DNA of 64,000 bases from Pelagibacterium flavum (GCF_025854335.1 NZ_CP107716.1:2473001-2537000), one strand, 5' to 3'. Numbered from the stretch's first letter, positions 53,335-62,829 are shown. Numbers and translations are program-made. Notes: generated from the letters alone by a model not told the origin.

Positions 53335-54097
53335 CGTAAGCGCTCCCGGCAGTGCTGGTAGCGCGGTAGTTTGGGGAGCTATTGCCGTGCTTCAGGCTGC
53401 CGGGCGTACATGTGAACGTTCGGTCGCGGACCGGCGATATCGTGCCATTGCCCCGCGGGCTGCGCCGCATTGGCGTGACGCGTTTAGGAGGGTATAGAGC
53501 GTGGTGACGGCTGGACATAACCCGGTCGCGAATAGGCTGTTGCGCAAGCACGCGAGACATCTTGGTACGGGCGGGATAACGCCTGAGGTTAGCTTTAACG
53601 TCCGCGACCTCGTCAAGATCAGGATCCGCGATCTGGCTGCCGGACCGGAAATTCGGACCCGTGCGATCGCCGTGCAGCAGAAGACAGCTCGTCCAGTCCA
53701 TTTCGAGATCACCACCGAAGTGAGAGCCAGCCTTCTGGCTTGGCTCGAGTGGCGCGGAGGCACCGTCGACGACTTTGCACGGCTTATCTACATCGTGGCC
53801 AGGACCAGACAGGCAGCAAGCGCGGCCCCCAAAATGCCTCTTGGTGAAACGGAACAAGAGGCAGGTACGGGCAATCGCTAAAGTGCTCCTGAACGGTTGA
53901 GATGGGGGCGTTTGCCGACCGGCGGCTGCGGGGTGGAAAGGAGACATGCAGCTTTCATTCGTCCAGACGGATTTTAAGACATAGGGACAGGGTGTGTCAG
54001 TCCGCCCTGAAACTACCTCGGGCGAAAACGCTGGCAGTCCTAGGCAACAGCGGCCACGCCTGTCATAATTATTGAAGGTCGTACCATCATCCGTCCC
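53335..54097. other. Gene-poor stretch with integrase relic
   Basis: About 760 bp between ridA-like and the DUF4238 gene. The only recognisable coding sequence is the tyrosine integrase fragment (53600-53780). The rest shows no gene, repeat or promoter that I can support. Confidence 0.45.
53600..53780 (+). pseudogene. Tyrosine integrase fragment
   Basis: About 60 residues match the catalytic-domain start of a common alphaproteobacterial integrase: RDLVKIRIRDLAAGPEIRTR, VQQKTARPVHFEITTEVRAS, LLAWLEWRGGTVDDFA. The sequence then diverges before the His-x-x-Arg and Tyr motifs. Relic of an integrated element within the repeat-bounded interval. Confidence 0.7.
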
Positions 54098-56518
54098 TCA
54101 CTTTGAGTGGGACCAGCGCTCAACGAACGTCGCCATGGGCACGCCGTCAAGGTGATTCTCCGAACTCGACATCAGCAGCAATCGATTGATGTGATTGTCC
54201 TGAAGTCCCCCCAGCCGGAACATGCTCGTGACCTTGCCCACGGTATGAGGTACTCGGTTCTTGTCGAAAAGCGCGTCCGCCACCGATTTGTTTCGATTGA
54301 AACGGGCCGCCAGTTGCGCCTCATAGTTCGACCTTGTCGTGTCGGGTGTGGTTGTGCGCAGGTATCGATACGCGCCGTTGAACACTGCGGTGATGCCTGT
54401 GAAGGCGCCCTCATCCTTGACAGTTATGAGTGGCTCGAAACCAATGGGAAAACGGAGTGGAGACGCATGGACCGCTGCGCGCAATTCCTTAAGCGCGGGG
54501 GCAGTGCCCAGGTACCTTCGGTTGAGCGCCAACTGCAATTCCCGCCATCGGAATGGGCTATCGGTCAGAATTTGCGCACCGGTAGCCTGCGCTAGGTACA
54601 TTGTCATCTCGAAGTTAGGCGCCATTTGCATGGCGTTCAATTGGCCTCCAGCGCCAAGGGTGCGTTCCTGGAGAACGGCCAGCGGATCATCGAGCCTCTC
54701 CTGTTCCAAATAGCGCAGCAGCGCAGCTGTGTCGGTCGGAAGATCGGCCTCCGGCAGTTCTGCTAACCGCGACAGGTGTGCCTCATCTGGCAATCCCAGC
54801 ATCATTCGACGCATGTCTTCATTGACGATCTCTTCCAATCGAACATCGTCCTTGAGTTCCATACTCATCCAAGGCCGTCTCGCCTCAGCCATCCTCATTG
54901 TCTGGTCCCGCAGATGAAAGTCGAAGTCCCACGGATCAGGAATGAGATGAACCAAGCCCGCCTGCACCAAGGGAACGATGTTCAAGAACGTCATGAGCGA
55001 CTTGAGCACCTCCCCTCGATATGCGTGCGGGTCTTCGGTGGGGCGCATCTCCTTTTTCAAGGACATCGGATTGACGAAGGGATGTTGAATGAGGATTTCT
55101 CCGAAATACAAAGGCGCGCCCAAGGCGAACTCAGGGATGAGCTTGGGATGCAGTGACCCGGTAAATACCGACCGGAACGTACCGTCTGGTTTCGGTAACA
55201 ACGCCAGCAGATCAGTCTCTCGGGGCCAGAGCGACGAGTACATGTCGTACAACGTCGCGATCTTCTCGTCGGTCATGCTGCGGCGGATTTCTTCCCAGTC
55301 CTTGCCGTCGAGCTCAAGGAGGTTCTCGATGCCCATCAGGAACATCAGGTTCCGTTCGCGAATGCTCTTTTCTGTCCAGCTGGTCCGTAAGTGCTGCGGT
55401 CTGGTCTTGCAGCATGCAGAAAATGACAATCCGGATCCGCATGGGCAAAGCTCCCGGTTGCCGATCGGTTGAGCGGGTGCAGGCTTAACTAGCCAAGGCC
55501 GCGGGCCTTCGCGCCGACCAAACTCATCTTGGTAGTCCACCCGACCGTCTTCATATCCGACATACATCTCCCCTCCGAAATGGAAGAGCCCATCTTCCGG
55601 AGGAAGGAGGGTGGACCGTAGGTCCCGCCACGACTTGGTTACCGTTTCCTCCGGATACAACCACTCCTTTCGTCCAGCTGCGATGTACCTGTGCGCTCTG
55701 GCCTTTGCGATGAAGTTGATTTCGGTCACCTGCTCGTCGGTGAGGTGCCGCGTGCGGATAAAGTTGATCGTGTTCACGAGGGCGTTGTGGAAGCGGCGCG
55801 CAAACGTGCGTTTCTCAAGTGGATTGGCCGCGTGATTTTTTGCGTACTCGAGGTTGGTGAGGATCAAGCAGTGGTCTTGGCCGAGGGGGAAGATGGTTTG
55901 CGAACATTTCAACGCGATCGAGGGGTCGCACGGATATTTATTGAGGCGGTCCCGAGGCGGAACAGCATAATTGTAAACCGTCACGGGATGATCGGTCACG
56001 ATGAACTTTGTGTTCGCTTGTTCGGCAGAGACGATCTCCCGGACACCTGTAGTCCAGGTGGTGACATTGAGCATCCTGAGGCTCTGCATTTCCATCATCA
56101 GCTGATTTTGAGAGAGCTCAGGATATTGCGTCCTCAGCCAGGCAAGTCCTTTGGGCGTGCGCAGCTTCTGGACGTCGAGGTATTCGAAGAGGGTTTCGAA
56201 ATTGGCATGCCATGCCGCTTGATCGGACCCCTCAAAGGCCCGGATCGCATCTGCACCTCTGGTGTCGATATCACCGAACAGCCGACGTTCGATCTCATCG
56301 CTTACCGCAGTGCCGAAGAAGGTGGAGTAGAGATCCTTCTTTACGAAGGCTCGCACAGTAGGTGTCCGATGCAACGATTGGCCAGGAACATGGGTTCCAT
56401 CACCCCTCCGATGCATCTCAGGCGTTAGGTCGAGGTACGCGAGCTCGTTTTGCCCATCCAACAGAAACCGCCGTTGGTGCCATTGGGGCACGTAGTGGTT
56501 GTTCCTGGTGATCGACAT
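54098..56518 (-). CDS. Large protein with DUF4238 and SEC-C zinc motif
   Basis: 806 aa. Residues 1 to about 270 match DUF4238 (NNHYVPQWHQRRFLLDG; FIVTDHPVTVYN; YIAAGRKEW). A SEC-C zinc motif follows at 358-370 (CPCGSGLSFSACC), usually a protein or nucleic-acid binding finger. The C-terminal 430 residues are helical and unknown to me, with EDPHAYRGEVLKSLMTFLNI and LTDSPFRWRELQLALNRRYL. No signal or membrane helix. Stand-alone gene between relics and an IS. Role unknown; a defence function is possible but not shown. Confidence 0.75.
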   Translation of the reverse strand: MSITRNNHYVPQWHQRRFLLDGQNELAYLDLTPEMHRRGDGTHVPGQSLHRTPTVRAFVKKDLYSTFFGTAVSDEIERRLFGDIDTRGADAIRAFEGSDQAAWHANFETLFEYLDVQKLRTPKGLAWLRTQYPELSQNQLMMEMQSLRMLNVTTWTTGVREIVSAEQANTKFIVTDHPVTVYNYAVPPRDRLNKYPCDPSIALKCSQTIFPLGQDHCLILTNLEYAKNHAANPLEKRTFARRFHNALVNTINFIRTRHLTDEQVTEINFIAKARAHRYIAAGRKEWLYPEETVTKSWRDLRSTLLPPEDGLFHFGGEMYVGYEDGRVDYQDEFGRREGPRPWLVKPAPAQPIGNRELCPCGSGLSFSACCKTRPQHLRTSWTEKSIRERNLMFLMGIENLLELDGKDWEEIRRSMTDEKIATLYDMYSSLWPRETDLLALLPKPDGTFRSVFTGSLHPKLIPEFALGAPLYFGEILIQHPFVNPMSLKKEMRPTEDPHAYRGEVLKSLMTFLNIVPLVQAGLVHLIPDPWDFDFHLRDQTMRMAEARRPWMSMELKDDVRLEEIVNEDMRRMMLGLPDEAHLSRLAELPEADLPTDTAALLRYLEQERLDDPLAVLQERTLGAGGQLNAMQMAPNFEMTMYLAQATGAQILTDSPFRWRELQLALNRRYLGTAPALKELRAAVHASPLRFPIGFEPLITVKDEGAFTGITAVFNGAYRYLRTTTPDTTRSNYEAQLAARFNRNKSVADALFDKNRVPHTVGKVTSMFRLGGLQDNHINRLLLMSSSENHLDGVPMATFVERWSHSK

Positions 56519-56718
56519 CGAGATAGTGACCCCGCCCTCGTCGCGCTTTTCTGCGCTCAGCCTAGCCCATAGTTCTCAGACTCGGGCGTCATCTCTAGAT
56601 TTTGGATGGGAGGTTAAGGCTTCTGAGACGCTGAAGACAAACTCAATATGAAGGAACCACCGCGGCAGATATTTTTTGAAGTAGCCGCAGCAAATGCCGC
56701 GGGATACCCCACGCTAGC

Positions 56719-57503
56719 CTAGGTCCTGTTGACAAAGTCTTTTAGCCACCTGCGGATGGCTGCAAGGTTGAGGAAGCTTGCGAATGACAGAGCCGTTTTC
56801 TCATACCGGGTGCCGATGCGACGCATGTGCTTGAGATACCCGAACATGCGCTCGATGCGGTTGCGGTCTCTGTAACGGGAGAAGTCGCAGGGAATATGAA
56901 CCTTGCGATTGGCCTTTGGCGGGATGACTGGCAAGATGCCCTGTAGCAGCAGGGCTTCTCGAACAGCATCGCCGTCGTAGCCCTTATCGGCCAGAAGTGC
57001 CTTTGGCTTGTTGACCGGCAGGGCCATGAGTTCGCCGACCGCGCCATAGTCCGAGGCTTGCCCGCCTGTCAGGACAAAGCCAAGAGGGCGTCCCTGATTG
57101 TCACAGCGGGCGTGGATTTTGCACGTAAAGCCGCCGCGTGATCGACCAAAAGCCTCCTTGTGAGTCCCCCTTTTGCGCCGGCTGCCGATACATGGCCCCG
57201 AACTGTGGTGCTGTCGATCATATGCTGCCAGTCATCGGTCAGCCCCATCTGGACCAGCGTTTCAAGGATGGCATCCCAGACGCCCTGTTCGGCCCAGCGC
57301 CGGAACCGGACATAGACAGAGTTCCACTTGCCGTAGCGCTCATGCATGTCGCGCCAGGGGCAGCCAACCCGCAGCACATGCAGCATGCCGTTGAGAAAAC
57401 GCCGATTATCATGAGCAGGGCGGGATTTCCGTCCGCGCTCTGTGGGCAAGAACCCTTCGATTACTGCCCACTCTTCATCGGTCAGATCGCCGCGTGCCAT
57501 CAT
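56719..57503 (-). CDS. IS5-family transposase, two frames joined by -1 frameshift
   Basis: First frame (57503-57069): LTDEEWAVIEGFLPTERG, MLHVLRVGCPWRDMHERYG, DSTTVRGHVSAAGAKGG. It switches by -1 at AAAAGGGGG (57166-57174) to GTHKEAFGRSRGGFTCKIHA and then the second frame (LADKGYDGDAV, RNRIERMFGYLKHMRRIGTR) with the DDE residues. Slippery A/G runs are known in this group. The stop codon TAG (56719-56721) lies outside the element and is supplied by target DNA. Confidence 0.88.
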
Positions 57504-57572
57504 CGCTCCCCATAAAGAGGAGTGTTGAATCAGACTTCACCTGATTTGGGAATCCACTTTGTCAACACGACC
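56722..57572 (-). mobile_element. IS5-family (IS427-group-like) element
   Basis: 851 bp. Ends GGTCCTGTTGACAAAGT and, inward from the right, GGTCGTGTTGACAAAGT: 16 of 17 match. Flanked by TA (56720-56721 and 57573-57574), within a CTAG-like context. Contains the frameshifted transposase. Confidence 0.9.
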
Positions 57573-58162
57573 TAGGTCTTCTCTGTGGGGAGCGAAGACT
57601 TTTGCTGGCGGCTTTCACGATCGTCTCATCTCTGGCCAATGGCCGAAATGGGGTCGGTAGCTGAACGGCGACTTTCTTCGTTTATTTGCCAGAACCGGTC
57701 AGTCTGGAATCGGCCCCGGAATTGCCGGGCAGCAATGCGCCACATTCGGTCATTCAGCACGCTGAAAACTGGCCGGACTGCTAAGCGCATAACCGGGTCA
57801 ACGCTCCAACCAATAAACCATAAACTACCCATCACCTCATTGAGGAAGGCAAGAGGTTTGGAGAATTGCGCCGGTGAGAGAGCTACTGATGAGCTCTCCG
57901 GTCAAAGGTAGGTGAACAGCGAGCGGTGCAATACCGTGGCCATCATCGCCATCGGACATGAAATAAGAAGAATTTTATAGCGAAAATGGCGGAGGGGATG
58001 GGTCTGACGTCCAACCTTCTCCAGTATAAGTCATTGATTTTATTTGATGCGCACAGCTGCTACGCTGGAAGAGCGGGAGTCCGTCCGCAAAGGTTGGCTC
58101 TATCGTGATGTCGGCAACGATGAGCGGCAGTCGGCTGCCTTGATCTTGGAGAGCACCCCCGA
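57573..58162. other. Intergenic with degenerate repeat and att-like copy
   Basis: No gene. 57666-57720 resembles 3441-3497. The 38-bp repeat copy 2 lies at 57984-58021, followed by the AT-rich CATTGATTTTATTTGAT. The left part looks like decayed intergenic mosaic. Confidence 0.45.
57984..58021 (+). repeat. 38-bp imperfect direct repeat, copy 2 (candidate att relic)
   Basis: AAATGGCGGAGGGGATGG at the start and CCAACCTTCTC at the end; 32 of 38 match the copy at 24433. The interval between copies is about 33.5 kb and contains the integrase fragment. Confidence 0.5.
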
Positions 58163-58504
58163 TCATCCACCAGCCGCCCTCGGCGCCAACAGGATGACGG
58201 CCGCACCGGCGAGGCAGATTGCGGCACCTGTCAGGTCCCAAGTGTCCGGGCGCTGCTTCTCGATGAGCCACAGCCAGAGGAGCGAGGCTGCGATATAGAC
58301 CCCGCCATAAGCTGCGTAGGCCCGCCCCGCAAAATCGGAGGGGGCAAGGGTCAGGAGCCAAGCGAAGACGGCCAGGCTCAGGAGGCCGGGGACCAGCCAG
58401 AGCGCGCTCGCGCCTTGCCGCATCCATGCCCAGACCGCAAAGCAGCCCGCAATCTCGGCCAGAGCGGCACCGATGTAGATGGCGAGGGTGCCGGGTGCTT
58501 TCAC
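58163..58504 (-). CDS. ynfA: YnfA-family (UPF0060) membrane protein
   Basis: 113 aa, four helices: [77 protein letters not shown]. YnfA proteins resemble small multidrug efflux transporters. The GTG start (58504) overlaps the MerR stop as GTGA; a frame to 58546 has no homology. Co-expressed with a metal-type MerR, so a link to metal or cation stress is plausible. Confidence 0.87.
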   Translation of the reverse strand: MKAPGTLAIYIGAALAEIAGCFAVWAWMRQGASALWLVPGLLSLAVFAWLLTLAPSDFAGRAYAAYGGVYIAASLLWLWLIEKQRPDTWDLTGAAICLAGAAVILLAPRAAGG

Positions 58505-58941
58505 GATGCCGCCTCGCTCTCCGGATGCTGGTGATCGGTTGCGCATAGCGAATGGTCGCCCAGAACTTCAATGACCCGGCAATCGGCAATCCGACCGCCT
58601 GCACATTGCACGACCATGCGCTCAAGTTCGCCTTTCAGCGCAGTCAGGCGCGCAAGGCGGCTTTCAACCTCGGCCAGCTGCGCCCTGGCGATGACATCGG
58701 CGGCTGCGCAGGATTGATCGGGTCTGTCAGAGAGACTCAGAAGGTCTCGGATAGCGTCCAGCGGAAAACCGAGCTCCCGCGCATGGCGGATGAAGGCTAG
58801 CCGATCCAGTGCCGACTGCCCATAGAGCCGCTGGTTCCCGGCACTGCGATCTGGCTCCGGCAGGAGCCCGATCTGCTCGTAGTAGCGGATCGTCGGAACC
58901 TTCACGCCGGCCGCTTCGCCCAATTTTCCGATGGTGAGCAT
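58501..58941 (-). CDS. MerR-family regulator (ZntR/CadR/PbrR-like)
   Basis: 146 aa. [23 protein letters not shown], long dimer helix, metal loop with Cys in [22 protein letters not shown] and a C-terminal CATDHQH: the pattern of Zn/Cd/Pb sensors. Divergent from the P1B-ATPase gene, with the MerR-type promoter between them. It probably activates the ATPase gene on metal binding. Confidence 0.88.
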   Translation of the reverse strand: MLTIGKLGEAAGVKVPTIRYYEQIGLLPEPDRSAGNQRLYGQSALDRLAFIRHARELGFPLDAIRDLLSLSDRPDQSCAAADVIARAQLAEVESRLARLTALKGELERMVVQCAGGRIADCRVIEVLGDHSLCATDHQHPESEAAS

Positions 58942-58952
58942 CAGATTTCCTC

Positions 58953-58983
58953 TTGAAGCTATAGCTACTAGAGACCTTAGGTT
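58953..58983 (+). promoter_or_regulatory. MerR-type promoter of the P1B-ATPase gene
   Basis: TTGAAG (58953-58958), 19-bp spacer, TAGGTT (58978-58983). The spacer holds CTATAG and CTAGAG half-sites. It resembles the site at 11652 in layout. Expected target of the neighbouring MerR. Confidence 0.65.
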
Positions 58984-59033
58984 CCCGACTCAGCAAATAC
59001 AATGTTGCCCGCTGGGCGGGTTGGAAGGGCGTG

Positions 59034-61265
59034 ATGACGGCGAACGACAGTGCAACCTACGAATGGACGGTTTCCGGGATGGACTGTGCGTCGTGCGCCG
59101 GCAAGGTCCGGGGTGCGGTCGAACGCCTGCCTGGCGTGAGCGACGTCGATGTGGCGCTAATGACCGAGCGGCTTCGGCTGACTCTGGATGAAGGGCAGAC
59201 CCCTCGCAACCAGATCGAAGCAATCGTCAAGCGGCTCGGCTACGGGATCGCGGCGAAAGGATCGAGCCCCGATCGGAAAGGCTTCGTGCTGCCGGACGAT
59301 GAGCAAGCGTCCCGTGCGGACGGCTCGCGAGATGCCGCAGGACTCGAGCCCAACGCTGGATCGACAGGGCCCGAGAGCGGTCCCGGGCCCGGTTCGCGTT
59401 GGTATCAGACCGCGAAGGGCAGACTGGTGATCGGCACCGGTCTCCTCCTCGCGGCGGCATGGGCCGTGAAACTGCTCGCCTCCCAGGATGTGGCAACGTG
59501 GGCATTCATCCTCGCGACGCTCATTGGTGTCGCCCCTATCGCACGCCGCGCCGTCGCGTCCGCCAGAGCGGGGATGCCGTTCACGATCGAGATGCTGATG
59601 ACAATCGCCGCCAGCGGCGCGCTCGTCATCGACGCCGCCGAGGAAGCGGCGCTCGTCGTCTTCCTCTTCGCCGTCGGGGAGGTTCTCGAAGGTGTTGCGG
59701 CGAACAAGGCCCGCGACGGGATCCGGGCGCTCGCTCGTCTGGTACCGAAGACCGCGATCCTGGAGATCGGCGGCCGGACTCGGGTGATACCAGCCGACCA
59801 GCTGCAGGTGGACCAGATCGTTCTGGTGCGCCCGGGAGACCGGGTCCCGGCAGATGGCGAAGTTATCGAGGGCACCTCGGGCGTCGATGAGAGCGCCGTC
59901 ACGGGCGAGAGTGTGCCGAAGCTGAAGGAACCCGGTGCCTCCGTCTTTGCCGGCTCCATCAATTCCGAGGCGGCGCTGCGTGTTCGGGTCACCAAGTCGG
60001 CCGAGGACAACACCATTGCCCGTATCATCCGGCTGGTCGAGGAAGCGGAAAGCGCCCGGGCCCCGACCGAGCGCTTCATCGACCGTTTCAGCCGCATCTA
60101 CATGCCGGCCGTCGTCGGAGTTGCGGTGCTGGTGGCCATCGTCCCGCCCCTAGCGTTCGGGCAAGGCTGGGATACGTGGATCTACCGGGCGCTCGCGCTT
60201 CTCCTGATCGGATGCCCCTGCGCGCTGGTGATCTCGGTACCGGCTTCCATCGCCTCTGCGCTTTCTTCAGGCGCGCGTCGCGGGCTGCTGATGAAAGGAG
60301 GCGCCGTGATCGAGGCCGCGGCGGCCACCACGCATGTCGCATTCGACAAGACCGGAACCCTGACCCACGGACGGCCGCGCGTCACGGACGTGGTGCCGAT
60401 CTCGGGATCGGAGACAGAGGTGCTGGCGCTGGCTGCCGCCGTCGAAGCGGGGTCGAGCCATCCTCTGGCGGAGGCGATCCTGTCCCGCGCGGAAGCTGCG
60501 GGAGCGCCGTTCCTGGCCGCGACCGCCGCCAAAGCGCTTCCGGGCAAAGGGGCCGAAGCAGTCGTTGAGGGTGAAACCGCCTGGGTGGGCTCTCCACGGT
60601 TCGCCGGGGAGCGCGGTGTGTTGGACGACCACGCGCTCCGGGCGGTGGTCGGCATGGAAGATGAAGGCAAGACAGTCGTCGCGGTCTTCCGCCGGAGCCA
60701 GTTGGTCGGACTCGTAGCGCTCCGGGACGAACCCCGAGAGGATGCCGCCCGCGCGGTGCAGCAACTCAAGGCGCTTGGCATCGCGTCTGTGATGCTGACC
60801 GGCGACAACCGGCGCACGGCAGCAGCCATTTCCGCTGGGCTGGGCATTGAGCATCGCGCCGAACTGATGCCTGAAGACAAGGTCGCGGCGGTCCGCGAGA
60901 TGATGGCCACGGGCCATGTCATGATGGTGGGCGACGGCATCAATGATGCCCCTGCACTCGCCACCGCCCACATCGGCGTGGCCATGGGCTCGGGAACGGA
61001 TGTCGCGCTCGAAACCGCGGACGCCGCGATCCTGCGCAATCGCGTGACCGATGTGGCCGGCAAGATTCGCCTTGCTCGCGCAGCCATGGCGAACATCAGG
61101 CAAAATGTGGCGATCGCGCTCGGCCTTAAGGCGGTGTTTCTGGTGACGACGATCCTCGGCATTACCGGGCTGTGGATCGCGATCCTTGCAGATACCGGCG
61201 CGACGGTGCTCGTCACACTGAACGCGCTGCGGCTTCTTGCGTTTGATCCGGAACGTGAGGCCTGA
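59034..61265 (+). CDS. Heavy-metal-translocating P1B-type ATPase (Zn/Cd/Pb)
   Basis: About 743 aa. N-terminal HMA domain with GMDCASC (residues 15-21), His/Glu-poor linker, six to eight helices with the CPC motif (LLIGCPCALVI, about 394), phosphorylation site DKTGTLTHG (about 438), hinge GDGINDAPAL and the ZntA-like DVALETADAAIL. CPC plus a ZntA-like C-terminal part fits export of Zn(II), Cd(II) or Pb(II) from cytoplasm to periplasm. GTG 59031 directly precedes ATG 59034. Controlled by the divergent MerR. Confidence 0.94.
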   Translation: MTANDSATYEWTVSGMDCASCAGKVRGAVERLPGVSDVDVALMTERLRLTLDEGQTPRNQIEAIVKRLGYGIAAKGSSPDRKGFVLPDDEQASRADGSRDAAGLEPNAGSTGPESGPGPGSRWYQTAKGRLVIGTGLLLAAAWAVKLLASQDVATWAFILATLIGVAPIARRAVASARAGMPFTIEMLMTIAASGALVIDAAEEAALVVFLFAVGEVLEGVAANKARDGIRALARLVPKTAILEIGGRTRVIPADQLQVDQIVLVRPGDRVPADGEVIEGTSGVDESAVTGESVPKLKEPGASVFAGSINSEAALRVRVTKSAEDNTIARIIRLVEEAESARAPTERFIDRFSRIYMPAVVGVAVLVAIVPPLAFGQGWDTWIYRALALLLIGCPCALVISVPASIASALSSGARRGLLMKGGAVIEAAAATTHVAFDKTGTLTHGRPRVTDVVPISGSETEVLALAAAVEAGSSHPLAEAILSRAEAAGAPFLAATAAKALPGKGAEAVVEGETAWVGSPRFAGERGVLDDHALRAVVGMEDEGKTVVAVFRRSQLVGLVALRDEPREDAARAVQQLKALGIASVMLTGDNRRTAAAISAGLGIEHRAELMPEDKVAAVREMMATGHVMMVGDGINDAPALATAHIGVAMGSGTDVALETADAAILRNRVTDVAGKIRLARAAMANIRQNVAIALGLKAVFLVTTILGITGLWIAILADTGATVLVTLNALRLLAFDPEREA

Positions 61266-61405
61266 GATCAGATCATCGGCAGGGCGATGGTTCCGCTGCC
61301 ATGCCGCAGGGCCGAGCGCTGAGAACATAAACCTCGGGGTACTGTTCCGCCGCGAGTGCTCAACATGCTGCAACTGGAATCGGGCTTCTGCTCGGTTTCG
61401 CGCTG

Positions 61406-61762
61406 GTGGCCGCCATCTGGTCGCGCACCACTACGGGGCTATTGGCCGTCCGGGGCGTGAAGCCGAACTCGAAAGAGAGACCGCAGGCGGCGATCATGGT
61501 GGCGTTCGTCGGGCTGCTCGCGCTCCACACGATTGAAATCCTGGCTTTCGCCGCAGTCTACAGGGCGCTGCAGGGCTGGGGCGTGGGAGGCTTCGACGGC
61601 AGCTACGACCCATGCTGGAGCGGCCTGATCTACTTCTCCGGCGTCAACTTCGCCACGCTCGGGTACACGCAGATCGAGGCAACCGGGCCGATACGGATGG
61701 TCAACATGATGCAGTCGCTCGGCGGCTTCATGGTGCTGACCTGGTCGGCGACGTTCCTCTAA
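61406..61762 (+). CDS. Putative two-helix ion channel-like protein
   Basis: About 118 aa from GTG 61406; the frame is open upstream, adding a hydrophobic stretch (GIGLLLGFALVAAIWSR) so the start is uncertain. Pore-like segment LIYFSGVNFATLGYTQIEAT resembles the filter region of potassium-channel-like proteins (TLGYT), followed by a helix LGGFMVLTWSATFL and an early stop. Relatives continue about 20 residues. It may be truncated. Confidence 0.55.
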   Translation: MAAIWSRTTTGLLAVRGVKPNSKERPQAAIMVAFVGLLALHTIEILAFAAVYRALQGWGVGGFDGSYDPCWSGLIYFSGVNFATLGYTQIEATGPIRMVNMMQSLGGFMVLTWSATFL

Positions 61763-61815
61763 CTCGGTCTGCGAACTGGCCTGGCGCGAGTAGCAGCCGA
61801 CGACCATGGGGAATG

Positions 61816-62277
61816 TCAGTTTGCCTCCGACACCCTCTCTTGGTATCGGCGCTCGCGCTCTGGCCATGTGCTCTTGATGTAGTCGAGAACGGCGCGGATG
61901 TCCGCGTCGCTCAGCACGTCTGCGAAGCCGGGCATGTCGCTCTCGTATCCGCCGCCGACCACGGCGGCGGTGCCTTCCCTAACGATGCGGAACAGGACAT
62001 CGTCAGGATGGTGCCAGGTGTGGCCGCTGGCGTCGTGGGGTGGCGCCGGCAACCGGCCGGACGGAAGCGGCGAGCGCCAGCCCGGCTGGCCCTCCAGTTC
62101 CGCGCCGTGGCAGGCGGCGCACTGATCCGCATAGATCTGGCGTCCTTGCGCGATGATGTCCGCCGACGCCACGGCGGTGGATGCGGTACCGGCATAACGC
62201 CAGCCAGCAAAGACCGCGAGGATCACACCTCCGACGACCAGACCGATCACGACAGTATTTCGGAGAGCTTTTTTCAA
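61816..62277 (-). CDS. Membrane-anchored c-type cytochrome
   Basis: 153 aa. One N-terminal helix (VVIGLVVGGVILAVFAGW) acts as an uncleaved anchor. Haem-binding CAACHG at residues 53-58, with Met ligand in ESDMPGFADVLSD. Class I cytochrome c, close to those near copper-oxidase genes. Convergent with the ion channel-like gene. Confidence 0.9.
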   Translation of the reverse strand: MKKALRNTVVIGLVVGGVILAVFAGWRYAGTASTAVASADIIAQGRQIYADQCAACHGAELEGQPGWRSPLPSGRLPAPPHDASGHTWHHPDDVLFRIVREGTAAVVGGGYESDMPGFADVLSDADIRAVLDYIKSTWPERERRYQERVSEAN

Positions 62278-62358
62278 GACGTCTATCGCCGATCACTGCG
62301 GAATAACATTCGCGTTTGGTCGAGACCACGTTGTGCCAGCGGCGAGGCGCCTGCGACA

Positions 62359-62757
62359 ATGGACATTCTCGTGAGCAATGCCTATCTTTGCAGCATGCTC
62401 GAACGTGTCGTCACCATGCTTGCCATACTCGCGATCACCGTGGTGACGACGGTGACCTCCGCGCATGCGACACGCATGAGCATGAATTCCGGTGTGGATC
62501 ACGCGATGCATGTCGCCGACATGATGCACTCTCCGGTCATTTCGGGCTTCGACTGTGACGCTGGAGAGCACTGTGGATCGGCCGATGCCGAGATGTGCGA
62601 GTTCGTATGCGCAGGCCTCTCTGCCTTCCTGACGTCGGCAGGCGAGGAAGCCGGGCACGCCTACGGCGCCGCCAGTCATGACGTCCCGTCCGCGGCAATC
62701 CACGTCAGCCGTGCGCCGGGACTGAACGAACGACCTCCCAAGCTCCGTCTCCTCTGA
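62359..62757 (+). CDS. Secreted Met/His/Cys-rich small protein of metal island
   Basis: 132 aa (ATG 62359) or 120 aa (ATG 62395). Hydrophobic signal VTMLAILAITVVTTVTSAHA, then MSMNSGVDHAMHVADMMH and Cys pairs DCDAGEHC and CEFVC. No known domain recognised. Similar small proteins precede copper oxidases in alphaproteobacteria; it may bind Cu or Hg in the periplasm. The multicopper oxidase starts 72 bp later. Confidence 0.65.
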   Translation: MDILVSNAYLCSMLERVVTMLAILAITVVTTVTSAHATRMSMNSGVDHAMHVADMMHSPVISGFDCDAGEHCGSADAEMCEFVCAGLSAFLTSAGEEAGHAYGAASHDVPSAAIHVSRAPGLNERPPKLRLL

Positions 62758-62829
62758 GCGCGCCCGGGCAGACGCCCGAGGCGCCCCATCGGTATTGATG
62801 AACGGGACGGAAGTCCCGAGGAGACGACC

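Noticed and set aside
57984-58021. Possible tRNA gene on the minus strand ending CCGCCA
   Set aside because: No anticodon arm or cloverleaf could be folded from the adjacent bases; only the end resembles a tRNA, so it is kept as a repeat.
61612-62358. Plus-strand frame opposite the cytochrome c gene
   Set aside because: The cytochrome has CxxCH and an anchor helix on the minus strand; the plus frame is a shadow until the small secreted protein starts at 62359.
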